Part shown: piece after piece, positions 1-7,494 of the stretch
How the letters are laid out: every line of letters starts with the position of its first letter
Position numbering within the stretch: position 1 is the first letter of the stretch
From: CADDYT01 sp035294125
GTDB lineage: Bacteria > Chloroflexota > Ktedonobacteria > Ktedonobacterales > Ktedonobacteraceae
Direction of reading: 5' to 3'
DNA: 64,000 bases
Assembly (NCBI GenBank): GCA_035294125.1
Contig: DATGLM010000071.1
Location: 62,001-126,000 of the forward strand
The notes under the pieces: generated by a model
Database searches by the model: none
What the model was told of the DNA's origin: nothing
The model's input: the letters and a program-made list of their open reading frames with translations, nothing else
Program-made: the position numbers and the translations under genes

Positions 1-293
1 TCGACCTTATCCGCCGCCTCGGCAGGCAGCGCCGAAAAGACAATCTGTGCGTCGGGCAGCGCCTCCGGCCTGCATGGCTGCACGGGCAATTTTGCTACGG
101 CTTCTGGCATCTCGCTGCCCGGCAAGCGCCAGCGCGCCACTTCCGCGTAGGTCAGCCCCTCGTGTCGCTCCGAAGCCGCCAGCGCCACCAGTTCAAACCA
201 GGGATGTCCCTGCAGCAATTCGATAAAACGCTGCCCCACCATGCCCGTCGCCCCCAGCACAGCAACAGGGATACGCTCTCGTCTTTCTGTCAT
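1..293 (-). CDS. asd: Aspartate-semialdehyde dehydrogenase, N-terminal part (cut by window edge)
   Basis: Reading the minus strand from the ATG at 293 gives about 97 residues that begin MTERRERIPVAVLGATGM and continue with a Rossmann fold, including the GATGMVGQ nucleotide-binding turn and a HPWFELVALAAS segment typical of the archaeal/fungal-like branch of aspartate-semialdehyde dehydrogenase. The enzyme reduces aspartyl phosphate to aspartate semialdehyde with NADPH in the cytoplasm. It is the next step after the aspartate kinase just upstream, whose stop lies 22 bases away, so the two are almost certainly co-transcribed in the met/lys operon. The active-site Cys and the rest of the protein lie outside the window. 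The identification is strong for so short a piece. Confidence 0.85.
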   Translation of the reverse strand, partial: MTERRERIPVAVLGATGMVGQRFIELLQGHPWFELVALAASERHEGLTYAEVARWRLPGSEMPEAVAKLPVQPCRPEALPDAQIVFSALPAEAADKV

Positions 294-315
294 GTACACA
301 CCTCCTATCCTACAA

Positions 316-1791
316 CTACAATGCGCCGGTGCCGCGCCGTCTTTCGCGCACGGTGAGGGCGTGGCGAACGAGAGGGATGACCGGGGCGATGAGGTCGCGG
401 TGCAGGCTGCGCAGGGCGCGTTCGGCGTTCTCGTCCGCCACAATCAACGTGATACCCAGTTCAGACGCGCCCTGTGTGATGACCGGGATGCGCTCGCGGG
501 CGAGAGAGGCCATGGCGCGGGCCGGACTCATCGGGTCGACGGTGAAGCCGGAACCAATGCAGGCGCAGGCCGCGAGATCGGGCCGCGCACGCACCCGCCA
601 CGTCCCCATATCATGTTGCAGGAGCGAAACAACAGTATCCGCTGCCTGCTCCTCCACCATAAAGGAAAGATGGTGTCCCGATGAGGAGCAGATGGCAACC
701 GGGGCGGCACCGGCGCGAGCGGCAAGCGCGAAGACCTGCCCCGCATTCTCAGGGGCGCCGAACAGGTCGGTGCTTTCCATTGTAATCAATGCCAGGTGGC
801 GGCGCGCGCTGATCGCAGTGGCGGCGCTATGCTCATTCTCGGGTCCCACCAGCGTGCCGCGAATATGCGGGCGAAAGGTATTGCGCACGCGCACGGGAAT
901 GTTGCGTGGCGCGACGGGGATGAGCGTGCGCGGGTGCAGCACCTTCGCGCCAAACCAGGAGAGCCGCGCTGCCTCTGCGTAAGAGAGCACGGGCAGCAGG
1001 CGAGCATTGGGCACCAGGCGCGGGTCGGCTGTGAGCACCCCATCCACGTCGGTATAGATTGTGACCTCGACGCCATTCAGCGCCGCGCCAATCACCGAGG
1101 CGGAATAGTCGGAGCCGTTGCGCCCCAGTGTCGTCACATAGCCATCGGATGTGCGCCCGATAAAGCCTGCCGCGATCGGCACCACACGCTGCTCGATCAA
1201 TGGGGAGATCAGGCGCTGCGCGTTTTGCCGTGTCTCCTCCATCAGCGGTTCGGCACCTACCACCATACCAACCGGCGGCACCTCATGCGGGCGGGCGGTG
1301 ATAATCACCTCTTCACGCACGGGAGCGGCCCGCACGCCGCTTTCCTGCACAGCGGCAGCCACCAGCAGTACCGAAAGCCGCTCGCCCCAGGCTGCAACCG
1401 CCGCAGTGGGCAGGGCGACCTCGTCTCCACGCTGTCTTGCTGCCTTCAGCGCCTCCACATCTCGTTCGAGCTTCGAGAATGCTTCCTGCAAGGTGTCGTG
1501 CGACGCATGACGCGCCTCGCGGCGTGTAACCGCCTTTTCCAACGCCTCCAGATGGCGTTGCTTTAAGGCCTCCAGTTCCAGCTCAAGCTTCTTGCCCTCG
1601 TCCTCGCAGGCATAACGAGCGATGCGCAACAACTGATCGGTCACGCCGGACATGGCGGAGACGACGACGACTGGAAACGGTTCCTCCGCTTTGTTACACG
1701 TGTGCGTCACAATATGAGCCACGCGCCGCATGCGCTCCCCACTCCCAACCGATGTTCCCCCGAATTTCAGGATACTTAGATCAGCTTCCAT
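316..1791 (-). CDS. Aspartate kinase
   Basis: A 491-residue protein catalyses phosphorylation of aspartate, the entry to lysine, threonine and methionine synthesis. The N-terminus has the aspartokinase signature KFGGTSVGSGERM (residues 8-20), and the middle has GRNGSDYSASVIGAALN and YTDVDGVLTADPR for ATP and aspartate binding. The last ~150 residues look like two ACT domains, the usual site of amino-acid feedback. An upstream in-frame extension to 1893 exists, but the ATG at 1791 has an AGGTGG ribosome site just before it and starts right at the conserved domain, so I chose it. Length fits monofunctional or ThrA-type kinases without the homoserine dehydrogenase part. It lies between metY and asd in one operon, downstream of a SAM/T-box(Met) leader, which suggests methionine supply as its role. 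Confidence 0.93.
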   Translation of the reverse strand: MEADLSILKFGGTSVGSGERMRRVAHIVTHTCNKAEEPFPVVVVSAMSGVTDQLLRIARYACEDEGKKLELELEALKQRHLEALEKAVTRREARHASHDTLQEAFSKLERDVEALKAARQRGDEVALPTAAVAAWGERLSVLLVAAAVQESGVRAAPVREEVIITARPHEVPPVGMVVGAEPLMEETRQNAQRLISPLIEQRVVPIAAGFIGRTSDGYVTTLGRNGSDYSASVIGAALNGVEVTIYTDVDGVLTADPRLVPNARLLPVLSYAEAARLSWFGAKVLHPRTLIPVAPRNIPVRVRNTFRPHIRGTLVGPENEHSAATAISARRHLALITMESTDLFGAPENAGQVFALAARAGAAPVAICSSSGHHLSFMVEEQAADTVVSLLQHDMGTWRVRARPDLAACACIGSGFTVDPMSPARAMASLARERIPVITQGASELGITLIVADENAERALRSLHRDLIAPVIPLVRHALTVRERRRGTGAL

Positions 1792-1873
1792 AAGCACCAC
1801 CTGACAATCTTTCGTTCGTAAGAATGAATGGATAAGTCTATAGCCTGCTAGCCTGTCGCCCGGGCCACCTCCG

Positions 1874-3196
1874 CTACGCGCCTGCCGGTTCACCGACGGC
1901 AGCCGTTGCCGCCTTGAGGGCCTGGTCGAGATCGTCGATCAGGTCGTCGACCGTTTCAAGCCCGATGGAGAGGCGAATGAAGTCGGGAGTGACGCCGGTT
2001 TCGTATTGCTCGTCGGGCGTGAGCTGCGAATGAGTAGTGCTGGCCGGATGAATGATCAGTGACCTGGCATCGCCGACGTTCGCCAGATGCGAGAAGAGTT
2101 CCACGTGGCGAATCAACTGCTTGCCCGCTTCCAGGCCGCCTTTGATACCGAAGCCGAGGATGGCACCATAGCCGTGCGTGTGATACTTCGCCGCGAGTTC
2201 ATGTTGCGGATGGCTCTTCAGACCGGGATAGCTCACCCAGCTCACGGCTGGATGGCTCTCCAGGAACTCGGCGATGCGCAGCGCGTTCTGGCTGTGCCGC
2301 TCCATGCGCAGGGGCAGCGTCTCTAATCCTTGCAGGAAGAGCCACGAGTTGAAAGGAGAAATGGCGGGACCGAGGTCGCGCAGCAACTGCACGCGAGCCT
2401 TGATGATATAGGCTATCGGGCCAAGCGCCTCGACGTAACGCAGGCCATGATAGGAGGGGTCAGGCTCGACAAACTCCGGAAAGCGTCCGCTCGTCCAGTC
2501 AAACTTACCGCCATCCACGATCACACCGCCAATAGAGGTGCCATGACCGCCAATGAATTTGGTGGCTGAATGCACTACGATGTCCGCACCGTGCTTCAAG
2601 GGCTGCACCAGGTAGGGCGTGGGCAGGGTGTTGTCGATAATCAACGGCAGGCCGTGCTCGTGGGCGATATCGGCCACCGCGCTGATATCCAGTGTGTCCA
2701 GGCGTGGATTGCCCACCGTCTCGGCATAGATCGCCTTCGTGCGGTCATTGATGGCGGCGCGGAAGTTCTCCGGCTCGCGCCCATCGACGAAGCGCACAGT
2801 AATGCCCATTCTGGGCAGCGTGTAATGGAACAGATTGTAGGTACCACCATACAGGCTGGCCGAAGTAACAATCTCGTCACCCGCGTTGGCAAGATTCAGA
2901 ATTGCCAGCGTCTCCGCTGCCTGGCCCGATGCCGTAGCCAGCGCGCCAACGCCGCCCTCCAGCGCCGCAATACGCCGCTCAAACGCATCCTGCGTGGGAT
3001 TCATAATGCGGGTATAGATATTGCCAAATTGCTTCAGGGCAAACAGATTTGCAGCGTGTTCCGGGCTGTCGAAGACAAAAGAACTTGTCTGGTAGATGGG
3101 TACCGCGCGAGCGCCAGTGGCGCTATCTGCCGTCTCCTGCCCGGCATGCAAAGAAAGTGTTTCAAAACCATAACTCTTGTTGTTGTTGAGTGCCAT
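1874..3196 (-). CDS. metY: O-acetylhomoserine aminocarboxypropyltransferase (O-acetylhomoserine sulfhydrylase)
   Basis: A 440-residue PLP enzyme of the Cys/Met metabolism family. It replaces the acetyl group of O-acetylhomoserine with sulfide (or methanethiol) to give homocysteine or methionine. The Schiff-base lysine is K213 in HSATKFIGGHG, and the N-terminus carries the family pattern YTRIMNPTQDAFERRIAALE (residues 61-80). The length of about 430 residues and the long C-terminal half distinguish MetY from the shorter cystathionine synthases. The ATG at 3196 was preferred over upstream in-frame starts because GGAAGGAGC precedes it and the homology begins there. The gene lies 91 bases downstream of metX, whose product it uses, so both steps of direct sulfhydrylation are together. 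Confidence 0.93.
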   Translation of the reverse strand: MALNNNKSYGFETLSLHAGQETADSATGARAVPIYQTSSFVFDSPEHAANLFALKQFGNIYTRIMNPTQDAFERRIAALEGGVGALATASGQAAETLAILNLANAGDEIVTSASLYGGTYNLFHYTLPRMGITVRFVDGREPENFRAAINDRTKAIYAETVGNPRLDTLDISAVADIAHEHGLPLIIDNTLPTPYLVQPLKHGADIVVHSATKFIGGHGTSIGGVIVDGGKFDWTSGRFPEFVEPDPSYHGLRYVEALGPIAYIIKARVQLLRDLGPAISPFNSWLFLQGLETLPLRMERHSQNALRIAEFLESHPAVSWVSYPGLKSHPQHELAAKYHTHGYGAILGFGIKGGLEAGKQLIRHVELFSHLANVGDARSLIIHPASTTHSQLTPDEQYETGVTPDFIRLSIGLETVDDLIDDLDQALKAATAAVGEPAGA

Positions 3197-3287
3197 GAGA
3201 TCAGTTGCTCCTTCCGGGCGGAAGAGTTCCGCCCCTACATGGATAGAATTCATTCGATCCATATACATCGAAAATTCGATTGCGCCC

Positions 3288-4448
3288 TTAAAAATTCAGG
3301 GCTGCGGTCATCTGCGTCCATTCCTTCAGGAAGGCATCGTGACCGTGTGGTGAATCCAGTTCAACATAAGTCGCGTCACCACCCAGCGACCTCACCTGTT
3401 CGGCCAGCCTGCGCACCCGCGCTGCCGGGAAGAGAAAATCCGAACGAATGCCGACGAACAGCGCCTTGCTCCGCAGGCGGCTCAGCGCCGCTTGCAGCGA
3501 TGGATAGCCCTCGCTCACGTCGTACAGGTCCATCGCTCTGCTGATGTAGAGATAGCTGTTGGCATCAAACCGCCGCACCAGCGACTCTCCCTGGTAGTAG
3601 AGGTAGTTCTCTACGTCGAAGCGCTCTCCCAGTTCAGGCCCATTGCTGGGTGTGGGAGTCTGGGCAAAACGCGCCGGGTTGCGGGTGAAACGCAGTTCCA
3701 TCGCTTCCTCGCTCTGATAGGTAATCATCGCCAGCATACGCGCTATCGCCAGCCCCGCGCGTGGCCCCTGGCCCGGCTTGTAATTGCCTTCCTGCCAGAG
3801 CGGGTCAGCCATAATAGCCTGGCGCTGCACTTCGCTGAAAGCGATAGCCTGCGCGGTCAGTGACGCCGTGGCCGCCACCACGGCCACCTTGCGCACCCTT
3901 TCAGGGTAGCGCACCGCCCATTCCAGCGCCTGCTGCCCGCCGATAGAGCCACCGGCCACCATCGCCAGCTCGCGCACGCCCAGATGGTCGAGCAAAACGC
4001 GCTGCGCATCTACCATATCGCGAATGGTAATCAGCGGAAAGTGCATACCATAGGGGCGCCCGGTTGCAGGGTCGGGAGACGATGGCCCCGTACTGCCGTA
4101 GCAGCCACCCAGGATATTGGAGCAGATCACGAAATAGCGCGACGTATTGAAGGGGCGTCCGGGTCCGATCAAAGGATTCCACCAGGCCGCCTTCGGATCA
4201 TCGGGCCGCTCCACATCGTGGGCGTGCGAACTGCCGGTGAGGGCGTGGGTAATGAGGATGGCGTTATCTCTCTCTGCATTGAGCGTCCCCCACGTCTCGT
4301 AAGCCAGCGTGATGGGGCCGAAGTCGCCGCCGCGCTGCAATGGCAGCCGCTCAAATGTGTAGGTATGTACCTTGTTGACAGATGCCGCAGTGCCGATGGC
4401 CGTATGCGCTCCCTTGCCTTGCCCTGTTTGCTCGATACTGGTCACCAT
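3288..4448 (-). CDS. metX: Homoserine O-acetyltransferase
   Basis: A 386-residue alpha/beta hydrolase-fold acyltransferase that acetylates homoserine with acetyl-CoA, committing it to methionine synthesis. The nucleophile is Ser168 in AGGSIGGQQALEW, and the acid and His of the triad are visible near the C-terminus (FLFPAARV and DSPHGHDAFL). The N-terminal block ITHALTGSSHA and the segment NILGGCYGSTGPSS are hallmarks of the MetX family. The start at 4448 has an excellent AAAGGAGG site. It is the first gene after a leader with a SAM-I riboswitch and a T-box, so it is expected to be expressed only under methionine and SAM shortage. The acyl-CoA preference (acetyl or succinyl) cannot be settled by eye. 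The neighbouring metY favours acetyl. Confidence 0.94.
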   Translation of the reverse strand: MVTSIEQTGQGKGAHTAIGTAASVNKVHTYTFERLPLQRGGDFGPITLAYETWGTLNAERDNAILITHALTGSSHAHDVERPDDPKAAWWNPLIGPGRPFNTSRYFVICSNILGGCYGSTGPSSPDPATGRPYGMHFPLITIRDMVDAQRVLLDHLGVRELAMVAGGSIGGQQALEWAVRYPERVRKVAVVAATASLTAQAIAFSEVQRQAIMADPLWQEGNYKPGQGPRAGLAIARMLAMITYQSEEAMELRFTRNPARFAQTPTPSNGPELGERFDVENYLYYQGESLVRRFDANSYLYISRAMDLYDVSEGYPSLQAALSRLRSKALFVGIRSDFLFPAARVRRLAEQVRSLGGDATYVELDSPHGHDAFLKEWTQMTAALNF

Positions 4449-4483
4449 TGCATCCTCCTTTCTGATTCATTGCAAAATGAGCA

Positions 4484-4822
4484 CAAAAAACCCCCTCTCC
4501 CTGGCAGGGGCGAGGGGTTCACAGGTTTCGCGGTACCACCCTGATTTGTCGATGCCTCACGACATCGACCTTAACGAGTGCCGTAGTTTCGTGGATTTTA
4601 GACCCACCACGACTTCCAGGCCGAGGCCTGCGGGGCAGGGTAACATAGGGCATATCCTACGACACTCCGGCCTGTAACGCGGCCAACGGCACGACCTACT
4701 TGCCCGCTGAGGGGCGTTCAGCCTGCTACTCCGAGGTCATATTCAACGCGGGTAAGGCACCGGCTTCTCATCGCCACCGGCTCGCTGTAGCCGTCCCTCT
4801 CGTTTACTCGTCCTCTTCATCG
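4484..4822 (-). promoter_or_regulatory. T-box riboswitch with Met (ATG) specifier
   Basis: On the minus strand the leader carries the T-box core AGGGTGGTACCGCG (4529-4542), the hallmark that pairs with the uncharged tRNA acceptor end. Upstream is a stem I region with a distal part resembling GAGCCGGTGGCGATGAGAAG (within 4764-4787). The specifier-loop context is GAAT-ATG-ACCTCGGAGTAG, placing ATG, a methionine codon, at 4738-4740 relative to the conserved GGAGTAG-like element. A terminator hairpin follows (4485-4518) and metX starts 36 bases later. Known T-boxes read the charging state of the matching tRNA and let transcription through when the tRNA is uncharged. The T-box call is very firm, while the specifier register is read by eye. 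Confidence 0.93.
4485..4518 (-). terminator. Intrinsic terminator of the T-box, ahead of metX
   Basis: On the minus strand AACCCCTC...GAGGGGG is followed by TTTTTT. The hairpin overlaps the region that would pair with the T-box core, so antiterminator and terminator should be mutually exclusive. Confidence 0.88.
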
Positions 4823-4864
4823 TAGTTGTTAACTTGACTGATAAAGTACACAATGCGCAGGCCA

Positions 4865-4892
4865 CAAAAAAACCCCTGCATCTCAGGGGTTG
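4865..4892 (-). terminator. Intrinsic terminator of the SAM-I riboswitch
   Basis: Minus strand AACCCCTGAGATGCAGGGG is followed by seven T. It lies directly after the SAM-I aptamer and before the T-box, so termination here would prevent the T-box from ever being transcribed. Confidence 0.88.
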
Positions 4893-4904
4893 CGGCAACT
4901 TTGC

Positions 4905-5032
4905 GCATTTCCCCTCATCTTGCGGAACACTGAGCAAAGCATTCCGCCGGAATTGGCACCCTTCCCGCGCCACTGCGGATGGGTTGCCGGGCTTCATCGG
5001 GCCGTTTCCCTCCACCTCTCTGGATGAGAGCA
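4905..5032 (-). promoter_or_regulatory. SAM-I (S-box) riboswitch aptamer
   Basis: The minus strand reads CTCTCATCCAGAGAGGTGGA, then GGGA...GGCCCGATGAAGCCCGGCAACC, then GGTGCCAATTCC, and closes with GATGAGGGG. These are the conserved blocks of the SAM-I aptamer in the right order, and the first and last pair to form P1. The aptamer is followed by its own intrinsic terminator (4865-4892). In this class SAM binding stabilises P1 and favours termination. Together with the downstream T-box it controls the metX operon. Confidence 0.95.
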
Positions 5033-5094
5033 GAAATTGATTTCCTGCACCTGTTCGGTTGTCTATGTGCTGCACTTTCGATTTGTTAGTACAA

Positions 5095-5124
5095 AGTATA
5101 CCCGCCAACTCATGAGAATGTCAA
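5095..5124 (-). promoter_or_regulatory. Promoter of the metX operon (sigma-70 type)
   Basis: The minus strand has TTGACA at 5119-5124, an 18-base spacer and TATACT at 5095-5100. Transcription would start about 55-60 bases before the SAM-I aptamer. Confidence 0.85.
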
Positions 5125-5205
5125 GGGCAATGCTGGCCCCCATTTCTTTTTGACTCTTTTCTTACCCTCGTTGCGTCTCATCTTCAGAAGGAGATATCCA
5201 TCGAG

Positions 5206-5619
5206 ATGCAAACATTTCTGCCCTATACGTCGTTTGAAGAGGTTGCGAAAACGCTGGATAGCAGGCGCCTGGGAAAGCAGCGTGTGGAGGGGATGCAGAT
5301 TCTCAATGTGCTGGCGCAGCCGCCGGGCTACCGGGGGGGATGGTTCAATCACCCGGCGGTCAAGATGTGGCGCGGCTACGAAAATGCTTTGAAAGAGTAT
5401 GTCAACACGATGATTACCGGATGGAAGCGGCGTGGCTACCAGAACAACATATCGTATTACGACCTTGAGGAAGTCTCGATCACATACCCCTGGTGGCTGG
5501 GAGATGTGCGTCTCCACCGCTCGCATCAGTCCAACCTGCTGCGCAAAGAGCCTGAATATTATCGTCAGTTTGGCTGGGACGTACCCGACGACCTGCCCTA
5601 CTTCTGGCCCGTCCCCTGA
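5206..5619 (+). CDS. MSMEG_6728-like protein related to pyrimidine dimer DNA glycosylases
   Basis: A 137-residue protein starting MQTFLPYTSFEEVAKTLDSR. The pattern of LDSRRLGKQRVE followed by NHPAVKMWRGYENALKEY and PWWLGDVRLHRSHQSNLLRK matches small proteins annotated as related to T4 endonuclease V-like pyrimidine dimer DNA glycosylases (PF03013 group). That family cuts at UV-induced dimers. Whether this branch is catalytic is not known to me. AAGGAGAT precedes the ATG at good spacing. It stands alone, convergent with a small membrane gene, with an inverted repeat between them. Confidence 0.7.
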   Translation: MQTFLPYTSFEEVAKTLDSRRLGKQRVEGMQILNVLAQPPGYRGGWFNHPAVKMWRGYENALKEYVNTMITGWKRRGYQNNISYYDLEEVSITYPWWLGDVRLHRSHQSNLLRKEPEYYRQFGWDVPDDLPYFWPVP

Positions 5620-5631
5620 AAGAATCACAAA

Positions 5632-5655
5632 GCAGGCGATCTTCCGGTCGCCTGC
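5632..5655. terminator. Inverted repeat between convergent genes, probable bidirectional terminator
   Basis: GCAGGCGA and TCGCCTGC form an 8-bp stem with an 8-base loop. It lies 12 bases after the upstream gene and 29 before the end of the convergent one. The T-tract is poor, so its efficiency is uncertain. Confidence 0.5.
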
Positions 5656-5683
5656 CTTAACACGTTGCTCTCCTGGAGCAGCG

Positions 5684-5959
5684 CTAGAATGTTTGCTGTT
5701 GATAGGGCTGCTGGTACGGCTGGGGAGCGTAGTATGGCTGCCCGAACATCACACGGCGGCGCGTCTGACCGAACAGCAGGTAGAGCAGGGGGCCAATGAC
5801 TGGCGTCGACCAGATCACCACCAACCACAAGATCGTACCTGCGGGTGAGTGCTCATCCTCGAAGACCATCACCGTCTCGATAATATGCCCCACTACCGGT
5901 ATAAACACGATTACCAGAAACAGCAGTGAATTCATCACGCAACCGCGATTTCCTGACAT
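5684..5959 (-). CDS. Small membrane protein, PLDc_N-like
   Basis: A 91-residue protein with two hydrophobic helices (about residues 9-28 and 41-62) separated by the short VFEDEHSPAGT turn, ending in LLFGQTRRR. This layout matches the phospholipase D-nuclease N-terminal domain (PLDc_N), found in many small stand-alone membrane proteins of unknown role. The C-terminal tail is Pro/Gln/Tyr rich (YAPQPYQQPYQQQ), probably disordered. The ATG at 5959 has AAGGAGAAAAA before it. A second ATG eight codons in is possible but has no better site. A longer relative lies at 50054-50557 in this window. Confidence 0.65.
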   Translation of the reverse strand: MSGNRGCVMNSLLFLVIVFIPVVGHIIETVMVFEDEHSPAGTILWLVVIWSTPVIGPLLYLLFGQTRRRVMFGQPYYAPQPYQQPYQQQTF

Positions 5960-6288
5960 TTTTTCTCCTTATGTTTTCATAACCAGTTGTTTCATTGTGT
6001 CATAACTGCCCACGTCCTCATCCACCCTATAGTACGTGCCAGGACTGTATCGCGTTGCATGATGTGCCATAAGAAAACTGGTCTGGACATGGGAGGGACA
6101 CGTATCCGATAGATCAGCAGGTTTTGTTTGTTTGCAACGTTCTTTACCATAGACAGGTACCTTAGTCCCAAACCGGCTTGCTTTGCTTGACCAGTTGAAG
6201 AGTAGCGGGTACAGTGTTTGATAACGTAGGGCGCACGACAAGCGCGACGAAAGTATTTGTAGCTCATTTCGAAGGATGGGGACTGCGT
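5960..6288. other. Intergenic region holding a candidate promoter
   Basis: A divergent spacer of about 330 bases. The only element I can point to is TTGACC (6187-6192), 17 bases, TACAGT (6210-6215), a reasonable promoter for the CHAP gene. No RNA element is recognised. Confidence 0.45.
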
Positions 6289-7326
6289 ATGTCGTCTATG
6301 GATGATCGTCAAAGTAGCGCACCGGATGGGAAAAGGCTTATTTCAGGGGCGCAGCGAAGGCCGGGTCTGCTTAGCCAGATGTCACGCGTTGAGCAAATGC
6401 CCTTCTCGGATGTCGCACAGACTCCCGCGCCGCCCACTGGCGCTTTCCCTCTCCCTGTCTCTCCCACATACCAGAATCTGGCAGTGCCAGCACAGGCAGC
6501 CACGGTCACCGCTCCTTTACAGAATGATCCAGCCGCCGGTATGCCAGCGGTGACGCGGCAATTGAGCAATGTGAGCGAGGTGCAGACAGGGGCGCTGCCG
6601 GTGGCTTTCAGGACAAGCACGACGACGGCCTTGCGCCAGCCGGTAGTGATTCAGGGATCTGGCAAGAAGAGCGCGGGAACATTGCGACCGCCACGGGGTC
6701 GACGCTGGGTAGTGCATCTGGCTGTGACCGCCATCCTGGCATTGATCGTCCTGGGCAGTGTAATGTCGGTCATACCGGTGGGCAGCAGCGACGGCACAGC
6801 CGCGTTTAACCCTTTCCGACCTATTCTTAACCTTGTGAAAAGTAACAATAGCAACACAGCGTTTATCGCGGCGCAGGAGGCGACGGCAACGGCGGTCATT
6901 ACTCACCAGGATGGCTATGATCCCGGTCAATCCACCAGTACCAGTTTGCCGCCACCTGAAACGGGTAATGGCAGCACGCTGGATCGCTTTGCCTTCGGGC
7001 AATGCACCTACTGGGCCAACCTCCGCTATCACGAACTGACCGGCTACTGGGTGCCCTGGCTGGGCAACGCCTACCAGTGGGCATATGGAGCGCAGGAGGC
7101 GGGCTGGGTAGTATCTGCTACACCGCACGTCCCCTCGATTATTGTCTTGCAACCCTATGTCCAGGGGGCAAGTGGCTATGGTCACGTCGCCGTTGTGGAG
7201 CGCATCAACTCCGACGGCAGTGTCTACACCAGCAACTATAACTGGTACGCTAACGGGGGCTGGGATACCCTCTCTTACTGGACCTTCTACCCCGGCTCTG
7301 GAGTCAGCTTTGTCTGGCATCCGTAG
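6289..7326 (+). CDS. Membrane-anchored CHAP-domain protein (putative peptidoglycan amidase/endopeptidase)
   Basis: A 345-residue protein with a ~135-residue Pro/Thr/Ala-rich cytoplasmic N-terminus, one transmembrane helix (about 140-162), a low-complexity linker and a C-terminal CHAP domain from about residue 228. The catalytic Cys is C239 in FGQCTYWA and the His is H299 in SGYGHVAVVE, as in NlpC/P60-like CHAP amidases that cut peptidoglycan cross-bridges or stem peptides. The start at 6289 was chosen over an upstream in-frame ATG because AAGGATGGGG precedes it. The topology places the enzyme on the outer face of the membrane. It is monocistronic. Substrate is unknown, with wall remodelling during growth or sporulation as an inference. 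Confidence 0.8.
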   Translation: MSSMDDRQSSAPDGKRLISGAQRRPGLLSQMSRVEQMPFSDVAQTPAPPTGAFPLPVSPTYQNLAVPAQAATVTAPLQNDPAAGMPAVTRQLSNVSEVQTGALPVAFRTSTTTALRQPVVIQGSGKKSAGTLRPPRGRRWVVHLAVTAILALIVLGSVMSVIPVGSSDGTAAFNPFRPILNLVKSNNSNTAFIAAQEATATAVITHQDGYDPGQSTSTSLPPPETGNGSTLDRFAFGQCTYWANLRYHELTGYWVPWLGNAYQWAYGAQEAGWVVSATPHVPSIIVLQPYVQGASGYGHVAVVERINSDGSVYTSNYNWYANGGWDTLSYWTFYPGSGVSFVWHP

Positions 7327-7494
7327 ATGGCGAATGTATTTCATAAGTTGCAAGTATTTGGGGAAGCAGATTTTCTCGCCAGGTCAGTAGCCGATATGTA
7401 TAAGCGGCTGCAGTTTTTTGCGTAGCTGGCGCATGCGTTGTGTAAAAGCAGGCCAGAGTGCGCGTTTGTGCTCCGACCCCTCTTTCCGCATAGG

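Noticed and set aside
241..1566. Long plus-strand open frames opposite the aspartate kinase gene
   Set aside because: They are antisense to a clear gene, have no recognisable motifs and lack ribosome sites. High GC content explains the open frames.
4743..5108. 121-codon minus-strand frame in the met leader
   Set aside because: It spans the SAM-I riboswitch, its terminator and the T-box, which explain the conservation. Coding is unlikely.
7327..7494. Small gene between the CHAP gene and the MocR gene
   Set aside because: An 82-codon frame exists but overlaps the end of the CHAP gene in another frame and has no site or motif.
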